Positions 44,916-56,000 of a DNA stretch of 64,000 bases are shown piece after piece. Within the stretch, counting starts at the first letter, position 1. Each line of letters opens with the position of its first letter. Source of the stretch: Aristolochia californica (lineage: Eukaryota > Streptophyta > Magnoliopsida > Piperales > Aristolochiaceae); the NCBI GenBank assembly GCA_029961685.1, contig JARWKL010000015.1, forward strand, positions 21,855,220 through 21,919,219. Reading direction: 5' to 3'. The notes under the pieces are model-generated. The model was not told the DNA's origin. It did not search any database and was given only the letters and a program-made list of their open reading frames with translations. Both the position numbers and the translations under genes were made by a program.

Positions 44916-45870
44916 TTGAGCTTGACGACTTGTACCAATTTCATTTTCTTTAAAAAAAATAAAAAGGCAAAAGGGGGTTTCCTTCCCTCACTTTTATTTT
45001 CTTTTCATTGGTGTTGGAGTACTCTAAGAAGGGATTATCCCCTTTTATTGTATTCATCTAAAGTGAAGGTGAAAAAGAGTATAATTTTGCTTTTGCAAGG
45101 TTAAAGTTTCCAACTAATGTTTTCACACAAGAAAATTAGTAGAGTAGAATTGGTAGGGGCGGTGAACTGTAAATACTTTTTGTGTTCGTATGTACAATTG
45201 AAAGTACAGAGAGAATTTTAATTAATATAATATTTTGATAAATTAAATTTATAAATTTTAATTATCTTTTTTTAATTATTTATAGGTCGATTAAAGCTCA
45301 TAAGTCATTGTCAAACACTTGGACCATTTTTCAAGGAAAGTTTTTTTTTTTTTTTTTTTTTTTAAAAAAATGTCCTCCTTCCTCTCCTTACATCGCTTCT
45401 TCCCTTTCATCATTGTACCAAGGAAGTGAACAAGAACGGGAAAAAAGAAATAGAGCGAAGAAAGGGAAGATAAATTGAGAGAAAGAGAACGGGGAGAGAG
45501 ACAATAAGAAAATATATAAAAAAAGAGGGAAAGGGGAGACCTCGATGGACAAAAGCTTTGAATGAGGGAACAAAAAAATCCTTGGGGAAGAGAATTAAGA
45601 AAATGAAACTCAGAGAATTCAAAGAAAGAAAAGAATAAAAAAAAATGGGATGATGGTGATTTCCAATGTAGTAAATGAAATGGTAGAAAGATTGGTCGTA
45701 TCTTCTTCATCCAGAAGAGAAAAGATTAGAAATAAAAGAAGTAATTAAGGTTTCCCCCACCAATGATGGTAAAGAAGATCTCAACACTTCTTCTCTCCTA
45801 CACACTATCTAAAAGATTAGAATTTCTTTGGGCCAGCATAATTTTACCCTTCGAGCCATCACAACAAAGA
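44916..45870. repeat. segmental repeat block S, copy 1
   Basis: Blocks such as GACTTGTACC, TTCTTTTCATTGGTG, TAGTAGAGTAGAATTGGTAG and AACACTT-TCTC recur at 50690-51690 and, from TAGAGTAGAATTGGTAG onward, at 58468-59260. The strand is A/G-rich in its second half. Long minus-strand frames here are Phe/Leu/Ser-rich artefacts of that composition. Confidence 0.85.
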
Positions 45871-46137
45871 GATAGAGAGGATTGGTCTTTTAGTCTTCGT
45901 CAAGAAAGAAAAAAGAACTGGACGAAGTATCTCGAGGAAGAAAACAGAGATAAGAGAAAAAAAAGAAAAAGAAACATTAGACGATGGAGAAGACAAAAAA
46001 GTAGAACGTAGGAAGGGGAAGAAAGAAATACAACACTGGAGTTCTGCATTTGGCGAGAAAAGAAAAACATGAGAAATGAAAATGATAACAAGAAAAAGAA
46101 AATAACAACGGAATAAATTAAGATTGAGAGAAAATGA

Positions 46138-46245
46138 AGTGGTCTCACATGGATTAATGAGTATAAAGATCTTAGGTTTATTAGTTGGGAAAGAAGTTTC
46201 CTAAGTTGGCTAATCAATTTATGATGGGCTTTGGACTCAATTTCA
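46138..46245 (+). mobile_element. diverged LTR of the TRIM-like family
   Basis: TGAGTATAAAGATCTTAGGTT, TTATTAGTTGGGAAAGAAG and TTTCCTAAGTTGGCTA match the LTR at 28652-28772 in order, with scattered substitutions, and it ends near GGACTCAATTTCACA. No flanking primer site was recognised. Confidence 0.7.
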
Positions 46246-46761
46246 CAAACAGTTTTAGCCTTTCAGGAGAAGGAAGCGACAACGCCAGGGGTTGAGACCA
46301 ATTTCTTGCGACGCATAGAAAGAACTCAACTACCTCACTCACACAAATTCCTCTCTAAAAAGTTAGAACTATCATTTTACAACGATTTCCTATAGAGAAA
46401 AATGAGGATGAGAGACACCGCATTTGGCTTCCTTCCTTTCATGGTGGGTTCAAAGATAAAGATAAGAGATGGAATAAAGATTAACAAAAGAGCAAGAAGA
46501 AAACAAAAACAGAATTCAATGGAAGGAAAGATGGGAAAGAAAGGGAGGAAAATCCATGGACATAGAGTATTTGTGAAGTTCAACACCTGTACCAACCACA
46601 TCCTCCTCCATAAGTCTTTTTACTACAACAGTTTTGGCTTTCTGGGATCGTTGGAGCAATGAGTGACGAGTGAAACATGAGTGAAAGTGAATTCACTTGA
46701 ACTGGTGCCTAACTCACATCCATGGTGCCTACGGGACGGAGACAAACAATCGGTTTATTTT

Positions 46762-49153
46762 AAACTCAAGCTTTAATGATTTTGAAAACTGATTTTCCAT
46801 TTTAATTGCTAAACTAGTGTAACTGTAGGTCAAATGAGTCCTCTGTTGTTCATCCTTGCTTCAGATAGAACAACCGGTGAGGCAGAAAAGAGGTCGGATG
46901 CAGGTCAAACAAACAAAGAATGAACAAGTAACGTTAACATGAACTCGACGTCGTTGCCAGTAGCGCTTGCATCATCTAATACTAACCTACGAATTTGGTC
47001 CCCTCAAAAAAGGTTTAAAACTGCATGTTCTTGCAACACAATACTAAATCGCTATAGTGAATCCATACTCGAAGTAAAAAGCTTAATATGAATAAAAATT
47101 GCCTTCATTCCCATTAACAAAGAAGAATTGCACTAATTCTGACTTTACAACAATAACAAAGCTTGTGCCAATAAGTTTTTTGAGTTGGGAGTTGATTCCG
47201 AGAAACAAAACAGCCACATAGAAAAGCTGTATTCGATCGGCCACACATGGAATCACACCCCTGAACAAGTTTGGGCACTCCTTTCTGCATAAAAAACATT
47301 AAAGCAAAAGAAGAAGAGAAGAAGATAAGCAACACAGAGAAAAAAAAAAGGGAACAATAACTATTGCATTGTCATAAAAAGAAAACAATGAAGAATCAGC
47401 TTTCCTGTTGAACACCTTAGGATTTTTTTTCTCATTGAATGCTGGCCCCATATCCTAGTGATAATTGAACCCAATACATGTACTTATTTGAACGTGTATA
47501 GATAAAAAAAAAAAACCACCTACCAACCTAGTCAAATACATAAAATTGGTAGCATGCATATAAGAACTACTCCATATTAGCTAACAACCTTATCACTTAT
47601 GCCTGAGAACAACAAAGATTCCTCCTATCTTAAACTATCTCATCACAACCTTCAGACAACTACACCTTATGACCATTACTCCTTTCTCTCCTATTGATAG
47701 AACTGCACTCTGAATCAAGTAATGTCAAGGATTTTAATTTCCTTATGACAATATCCTCATTTTACTGTAAAAAAAAAAAATAAACTCTTCAAAATGCTCT
47801 TAAGTTTTAGTCTCTTTTGTCCATTGTCATGCATTCAAGTGATACAATTTATGACTAGTTTCTTTGAACAGAAGCTTGTCATAAACCAAATAAGAATTTA
47901 GAAACAACAAGTTTGAACAGAAGCTTGACAGATCCAAATAAGAATCTAGAAACAACAAGTTTGAACAGAAGCTTAACAAAATCCACTATAAGTACATGGA
48001 TTCAAGTTTGAGGTGTATGACCCAGACATTGAGTAGGAGAGGTGGAAGACAACATGTAACAAACCAAAGAGTTAAAAAATAAGTCTCCCCCTAATTATCC
48101 TGAATGACCATCCCAAAAAGCAAAAACCACTACCACTAGGGAAAATAGATTACCTTGGACAGTGATGCTTTTACTAACAATAGAAGAAACAAGTAAGAAC
48201 ATTGCCTCTTTCTGCAACAAAACTTACTTTTAACTTGTCATCGAGTCAATGACAACAATAAACAATGTGTTACTAGGGGCAGATTTGTTGCTACCAATAC
48301 CCCTTACACTAACTACCCAACAACTTTTTGTTTTTTGTTTTTGAATGTTGATCACACACATATGCTACACCTTTTCCTCCAATGAGACTTAATACAAAAC
48401 CTCACACTTAACACCCTAGACACAACCACCTTCCCCCCCCCCACTCCACTATGTAGCCATTAAGCCAAAGGCCCAATTTGACAACACTGAAGTTTTTTCC
48501 AAAGAAAATACACCTGAAACAATGTAAGGTTAAAGAGCATCATAAGTGCCTCTCAGAGCCCTAGGTGATGGGTCACTAGGGCAATGAATCATTTAATCAG
48601 ACGCATGAGACCTATGTCGAACCTTTTTCTGCAAAAAACAACAAGAACAAAGACATCAATGTTTGCAGAAAGGCTTGGCAACAAGCTGGTGAATTCCTTA
48701 GATAGGGCAGGTGTGAGACTGCAACATCTTGTTATTGAGCTTCAAATCCACTCCCTCCTAGTTTTTTCTAGTATTGTATTTCTGTTTTCTTCCTTCAGGC
48801 CTGCTACTTTTGTTTACAACTTGATTATTTTATGTTGTCCCTCTTTTATGCAATAAATTATCTCACCATCATAAAACATATAAATATAACTTCAACAAAA
48901 ATCAGGCTTGGCCATTGACAGTGATAATCTTGAATCTGTACCTATGAAATGCAACAATAAAAAAAAAAAAAAATTTCTTCAATATTTAGATTCCACTAAC
49001 AATGAGTAAATTTTTTCCTGCAAACTGCTTGAGTTGAACAAACAGGAAAGGGTTATCCTAATTTGGCCATAGAATGCATAACTCCAGTTAGTAGTGGCAG
49101 ATACTCGAAACTTCCACCATGTCTGTTTAATAATACTATGTATCCATACATGA
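46762..49153. repeat. segmental repeat block M, copy 1
   Basis: This block is collinear with 59612-61598. Markers include CTCAAGCTTTAATG, ATCCATACTCGAAGTAAA, GAACAAGTTTGGGCACTCC, CCTCCTATCTTAAACTATCT and GATTCCACTA-CAATGAGTAAA. Identity looks high, roughly 90% by eye. About 230 bp near 48563-48797 are present only in this copy. Confidence 0.88.
47866..48000. repeat. 48/49-bp tandem repeat inside block M
   Basis: GAACAGAAGCTT begins at 47866, 47915 and 47963, each time preceded by AACAACAAGTTT or a variant. The same array occurs at about 60540-60660 in the second block M. Confidence 0.9.
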
Positions 49154-49182
49154 TGATCTCCCCTACTTTGAGGGGGCAAGGG

Positions 49183-49430
49183 ATATCTTTTATGTGGTTA
49201 TGTTTATTTCTTTATAATAATTTAAATTAATTATTAATAAAGGAATTGGTAACTAGGTAGTATTTTTCTTGAGTGAAGAGTTTATAGAGAGATAAATGTA
49301 AACAGTTCTCAGTGAAAGATGGAATCTAAGAGAAAATTCTAATATCTACAAATAAAAATAATTTAAATATTAAGATTATTTTACATAAAGTGTTTGTAAT
49401 CATCTTTTGAATCAGTTAAAAGGTGTTTGG
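49183..49430. repeat. segmental repeat, partner of 44586-44815
   Basis: See the partner at 44586. The homology stops at about 49430, where AGGTGTTTGGTTAG starts, and resumes with block S at about 50690. The stretch between is therefore extra DNA relative to the other copy. Confidence 0.92.
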
Positions 49431-49431
49431 T

Positions 49432-50690
49432 TAGTTGAGGTATAAAGATGGTGAGTGCAAATAATTTAATGGTTTACATCACTCTTACGGGGGGGGGGGG
49501 GGGGAGGTTAATGCATGTACCTAGTGTAAGTGAAAGTAAAAGTAAAAGTGAAAGTGAAAGTGAGTCACTTCTGTGTTAATATGGTAGATGTAAAGTGATT
49601 GGAAAACACTTTCCTGTGTTAGTGCCCAAAATGAAAATTGTAGTGTAATAGGAGAACGAGTTATTTTTTTATAATATACCTAAACAAATAATTAACCAAA
49701 ACAACCATGGTTACTACCCTAACAAGTAATTTAATGTAGTATTAAAATATATTAATATACTAATTAATTAAATAAGATATTATATTAATAAATTAAGATA
49801 GATTGTTGTTTAGTCTAAATTAATACAATAATTACGTATGACAATTAATTGGTACACTAATTAATTATAAAAATAGAAATGAATATAATAAAAAATATAA
49901 TATTTTATTTTATTAATAACATGAGATATATTTTACGTAGTATAAATTAATATTATATCTCCAAAAAATATAAAATTATGAGTTTAATTAATGTAAAAAA
50001 TAGAATAATAAAACAAAAATACATGATCAAATTGTTTACTTTAACAATATTTTAATTGCCACTCTTAAATCACTAATTTAATATAGTTATAAAAATAATT
50101 AATATAATAAAAAATATTTTATTAAAAACACAAGATAATTTTTATGTTGTATAAATTAAAAATCGTTAGTTTAAATAATGATAAAAAGTGAAATAATTAA
50201 ACAAAAATACATGATCAATTACTTACTTTAACAATATTTTAATTACCACTCTTAAATAACTAATTTAATATAGTAATAAAAATAATAAATATAATAAATC
50301 AATTAATATATTATATCCACAAAATTAAAAATCAGTAGTTTATTTAATGATAAAATTTGAATAATTAAAAAAAAAACTTGATCAATTGTTTACTTTAAAA
50401 ATATTTTGATTACCTCTTAAATCACTAATTTAATTTAGTAAAATAGAATGAATATTATAAATAAATATAATATAATATTTTATTAATAACATCAGATAGA
50501 TTTTACGTAGTATAAATTAATAATATATTTCTACAAAAAACAAATTTATTAGCTTAATTGATGGTAAAAATTGAATAATTAAACAAAAATGCTTGATAAT
50601 GAACCGAATTAAGGGTTTAGTGAGCAAGAGCTTGAGAGAGATGGAAGACCGAGAGCCGTGAGATGAGAGCGAGATCCACTTTCGCGAGCA
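49432..50690. mobile_element. poly-G-associated AT-rich insertion
   Basis: Relative to the duplicate at 44815-44916, about 1.2 kb is extra here. It contains 16 G (49489-49504) followed by GGTTAATGC, a run of AAGTGAAAGT units and GTGTTAGTGCC, the same order as the poly-G, AATGAAGTGG and GTGTTAGTCC of the element at 5184. AT-rich degenerate repeats with ATTACGTATGAC follow. A matching poly-C end was not found, so the boundaries are uncertain. Confidence 0.5.
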
Positions 50691-51690
50691 GGTTTCGATC
50701 ATGATTGAGCCTGATGACTTGTACCGATTAGCAAGCTTTACTTGGAGCTCAACTCAACTCTTTTCCATTTTTTTTTTAAAGGCAAAAGAAATTTTCCTTC
50801 CCTCGCTTTAATTTCTTTTCATTGGTGCTAGAGTACTCTAAGGAGGGTTGGGAACTTGGGATCCCTCACCTTTTATTATATTCATCTAAAGTTAAAAGGA
50901 GAAAAAGAAGTTTCCAACAAGTAGTTTCACACAAGAAAATTAGTAGAGTAGAATTGGTAGGACCGCGCAAACGTGTACTTTTTGTGTTAGTGTTCGCAGT
51001 AAAAAATACAATGTATAGGACTGTTTTTTGTTAGTATGTATAATAGAAAATGCGGATATAATTTTCATTAATAAAATATTTTGATAAATTTAAATTTTAT
51101 AACTTTTACTTGACTTTTTTATTAATTATTTATGGGTCGATTAAAACTCCTAAGCCATTGCCAATCACTTGGACAAAATGGCCTCCCCTTTCTTTCCCTT
51201 TTTCATCATTGTACCCAGGAAGAGAACAAGGGAGGGAAGAAAGAAACAAAGCACTCAAGCTCCATCTCGCACCGGGGAAAAAACAAAAAAAGAACTAGAT
51301 TGAAAAAAGAAGAAGTAAACGAAGAAAGGGAAGAAAATCGAAAGAAAGTGAATGGAGAAAGATAACAAGAACATATATTATAAAAAAAAAAAAAGGAATG
51401 GGGAGACCTCCATGGACGAAAGCTAAAAGGAATGAGAGAGCAAAAAAATCCTTGACCAAGAGAATTAAGAAAACGAAACTCAGATAATTCAAATAAAGAA
51501 AAGAATTAAGAAAAATATGGGATCCTAGTGAAATGGTAGAAAGATTGGTCGCACCTTCTTCATCAAGAAAAAAAAATATTAGAAATAAAAGAAGTAATTA
51601 CAGTTTCCCCCACTAACGATGGTAAGGAAGATCTCAACACTCTCTCTAAAAGATTAGAACTGCTTTGGGCTAGCATTTTTTTTTTTTTTT
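50690..51690. repeat. segmental repeat block S, copy 2
   Basis: It repeats 44916-45870 (TGATGACTTGTACCGATTAGC, TTCTTTTCATTGGTGCTAGA, GAAAATTAGTAGAGTAGAAT). At about 51676 it joins a fragment equivalent to 48330-48415 in block M (TGATCACACACATATGC), so most of block M is deleted in this partial copy. Confidence 0.85.
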
Positions 51691-51779
51691 CGTTTTTGAA
51701 TATTGATCACACACATATGCCACACCCTTTCATCCAGTGAAACTTAATACAAAACCTCACACTGAACACCAACACGATC

Positions 51780-52710
51780 CTAGTGAATTCAAAAAATATA
51801 TTGCTTATATTGCTTGCTCCAGTGAATTGAAAGAAGCACATCCGACAAACACCCACAAGGAAACTCACACAGACCAATTTTCCTTAGAAATCAGGATCTT
51901 CACTTTCAGTATAACTTTTATTTGATATCAATAGAGCACTTTTCCCTTCATAGGTCTATCATAGGTGAAAAATTGTGTTATTACCAACAAAATCCAAATG
52001 GAGTCTCTCTAGAGGAAGTTTGACCAGTTCAAAATATCCTTGAAATCAATTATTTTCATTTTCCAAATTGAAAGGAATTGAGTCCAAGAAATGAGTTTAG
52101 TAGATGAATTTCATAATTACATTTTGGTAAACCAACAAGGCAGTTCGACCACTTTTCACAATGTCAAACCCAAAGTAATAAGAATTTATAACTTGGCAAA
52201 TTGCATTTAGTTGATTACGATGTCCATGAAAAACAATCTAAATGTCTTTGTTAGCAGCTAAGAGTTCATTGAGGTTCATAAAAGATTATGATAATGAAAA
52301 GAAGCTGGCTAACACATGACTATCACTTCAAGAAAAAATTAGTTCACCTTTCTTAAGTGATTGACATTTTTAATAGGAATCACTCTCTTAAAACTATCAA
52401 AACTTCATGTAATGACTGAAGATCACTATTGTGGCCCATATTGCACTTTGCTCGGCCACTTCCTTCCTATGAAGGGTGCTAACATGCAAGACCTCCTGTG
52501 GATGACTCTGCTCGTCCTTAATTCCTGATTGATTTTAATTTTCTCCCTTTTTACATCACCACTTTTAGCACAAATTAGTAGTTTTCTTCATACTTTATTT
52601 TTCTTTACAAAACATGACAGTCAAGAAGAAGACCTTTGTTACCAAAAAGTGTAAATGGACTGTTTGCATAATATAATAAACAACTGATGATAAGCTTCAT
52701 GATTTACAAA
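51780..52710. repeat. segmental repeat block E, copy 1
   Basis: It is collinear with about 62440-63482. Markers include ATATTGCTTATATTGCTTGC, AAATCAGGATCTTCACTT, GCAGTTCGACCACTTTTCAC and GCTCGGCCACTTCCTTCC. No gene is supported within it. Confidence 0.88.
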
Positions 52711-53094
52711 TCTATGGATAAATATTCTTTTTGCTTTGGACACAACGATAAAAGTCACAACACAGCAAACTTACACTAGAAACCCCAACAACTATAAGCG
52801 CAAAATCATCAAAAATGTTCTCTTAAATGTTATCGGTAAAGAAAATATCAAAGAGAACTTCATGGGCAGACATACTATAACCAACCATTAAATGTAACAG
52901 GTTGATGTGGCTTTTCGTAGCATCATCACCAAAGAAGCCAATCACTGGCCAGTAGAATAGAAGGAAATAACCTAAAGTACACCCAGTCTCAGGCTAGATA
53001 ATAGATAGTAAAAGTATCAAAGGTGTAGACTAGGAGATGCTTACAGACAAACAAAAGTATAAGAAGGATTTTCAGCACACAGCTCAACAAATCC

Positions 53095-56000
53095 CTTTCC
53101 AGTTTCCTTGCTCTGCCGATGAAGTCTTCAGCAACATTTGCAAAAAAGCTTTCACCTAAACTTCCTGATTCCTTCTGCTTTTCAGATGTCCTGCATCATT
53201 TCCATAAACTAAAGTTAAAGCTGGAAATCCATGTGTATGATAATGCTTATATTGCAATCAGGTAGGAGCAGTACTGACGTGCTCTCATGGTTAGAATTTA
53301 AAAAAGAATCACTTCCTCAGGAAGATACAAGACTGCAAGCATCTCCTAAGGCTACCAAGGATTGTTGAGCAGCCATTTTAGCATTCCTCCTTCAACTGTC
53401 CAACCCATCATACATACCAAGGATCTGGCCATTTTTATAGGTTCCATATTGCATAAACCAGGAAGGAGCCATCTGTGGATTAACAGGAGCCTGGATTCCA
53501 GTTCCGCCAAAAGCTGCTACACCGAGATGACCAGTATAGTCTTGCATTGAAATGCCTCCAACCAGAGGCTGAGAAGAAGTATTACCACTTTAATCTTCCT
53601 TTACCTCCGATGCAAAGCAGAGCATTTTAGAATCAGATGAGCTATCCTTGTCCATAGCATCTCTACCACTTGTCCCATATCCATAGATAAAACGCTGACC
53701 TGTTTTACCAATAGATTGTTAAGTATCAAGACCAGAATCGGTCACTTTAAGTCTTTTGACACCTTTCCTATTTGGATCAGCCTCTGCATCCCTCATCACT
53801 TGCATTTGGTGCAGTAAAGAGTAATTCTGATGTGGAAGACTTGAGGGGTGTAGAGAACGGCCAAAAGCTTCCATATCAATATTGGAAGTAGAGGTAACGG
53901 GAGGGGGTACTGTTTGGGATGGTTCCTGCTGATGCGAATGGACAACTGAAGAGAGAGAACTGGTAAGTTCTGACAGTTGCTGTCCACCAGCTGTTGTGGG
54001 GTTAGGTCAGCTCTCTCAGATTGAGAGGTGTTAACTTTACCTGCTTGTTGCTCTTCCCCACAAGGCGACAACTGTGAGTTGACAGAACATGCACCAAATT
54101 GTGAGGACGCATTTCCACCTTTCTTGACAGTCCAATCATCTTTCTTTGCTGTAGCCCATGGTGTTCCTTCCAAACTGTTTGCTAATGGATGCATAGACTG
54201 GAAAAGATTGGGAGGAGCCTTTTTGCTGTGGGCCTAGACATTGCTGAGATGGAACACTGGTCCATACATTATGTAACATCTTCGAGAAACCACCAGCTTG
54301 CTGTGTGACAGTGGATTCTTGTTGGCCTGAACTTCTTATAAAAGTAGTATTAGCATTCAAATGATGGGACCGAGCAACATCAATCAGGTAAGGCCTAGAA
54401 GCAAGATTAAGAGGACCACAAAGAGATTCCTGAGCAGACTGACCAGCTGAAACTCCATCATGAGAGTTACGGGTACCTCCAAATCTGGAAACGAGTTTAC
54501 TTTGTGAATTGAAATCAGACTGATTCCCAAATGGAAGGTTTGACGATTGATCCATCCCTACTTGCTTGGCACCACTAGAAACTTGTTGCTGTGGCTGATG
54601 ACACGGAAAAGCAATGGGAGATGAAGTGGATCCACCCTGCATGGTTGAACGTGCGGCTTCATTGCCTGTTTGTGCTGGAATATTGGGTCTGATATGGTTA
54701 CTGTGTTCCCAATGCTCCTATTGTGTCATTTCAATAATGCTAGACAAAGTCTGAGTACTGCCAGAAGGTGTCCGCGCCTCGTCCCCAGAATCCAGATCAA
54801 TCTGGCTTCAATTCAGTTCATTAACTCTATGGCTGCTTGCCGTTGGCTGTCGTTGAGATGGGGGGCCCAGCCGTAAACCAAAACCTTGAGAGATAGCTGA
54901 TTGATTACCAAGAATATGAGAGGCACACGCATCAGAACCAACTGTTTCAGGTCTATCTGAGGCAACGTCAGATGAGCCAAAATCTGCTGCATTGTTCTTC
55001 CTCAACTGGTCCACCTTATGAAGAAGCTCAAGCATGTTTTGGCTGCAAAGTTCAACTTTTGATACAGTACCGAATAATAAACACTCTCTATGAAATCAAT
55101 TGAATGCCAGATTCTGTTCTATTATTTTCAAGGAAAGTGAAGCCATGCAATGTAATTAATAAAAAGGTATCACATTTGCCCACAAAATAAAAGAAGGTGA
55201 GACACTGGCACCTTGTCTGGACGGTCCTGTTTGGGGCATACAAACCAGCTGAACTATCAAAGGAAGTAGATGTTCTAGACTCAAAGCCAGAATGAACATC
55301 TCTGGAAACCGGCTCCACTGCTTTTGAGTTCCTCTGCAGATACAACATACATGTACTGAGAAGGAAGAAGAAAAGAAAAATTAAGGAGAAAAAAAAAAAC
55401 TAAAAGATTAACTGTCTCATTCACCTTCTCCATGTCAGCACCACTGTTTAGAACAACCTGGCCAGAGAGTTTTGATTGCCCAAGATAACCTTGCTCCCGA
55501 CCTATCGTTCCTTGACTACCTTGCTGCAGCAAGCCCTGCGAATTTGAAAATTGTCTTGTGCTTTCATCAGATTCAATTGCCCCATTTCCCATGGGATGGT
55601 ACTGAAACTTACGGTATACAGGAGCTTTTCGACCAACCTGACCAGAAGATTTTTGGTTCCCACTAGCTGAAGGACGGGAATCACTTGCATTTAACCAGGC
55701 ATTCTCTTTCAGACCAACCCCTATGACAGTATTTCGGCCAGGATGACCAGAGATAAAGCTATCACTTGAGATCACCTTCGGAAGACAATTGTCCTGTTTC
55801 TTATCACATTCACCTGACACTCTATCAGAATTACCTGAGGATAATTCCTGAACTTGTTGGGCCTTTGTCTGAGGTTGATATTTTCCTAAATTTTCATTTC
55901 CTCTATAATTCAAAGAAGAATCAACAATGCGTTTTTCAAAATCAAGTTGTTGATTATTTAGGAATTGTTAACTAATACCCTGACTGGTCTTTGAAACACC

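Noticed and set aside
45291..46217. Several Phe/Leu/Ser-rich minus-strand frames with membrane-like sequence
   Set aside because: They lie opposite A/G-rich repeat block S and recur in each copy with frameshifts; composition explains the hydrophobicity.
47083..47268. Resemblance of FYVAVLFLGINS to a membrane segment of ABCG/PDR transporters
   Set aside because: The match is about ten residues and the flanks do not continue in the family; probably chance.
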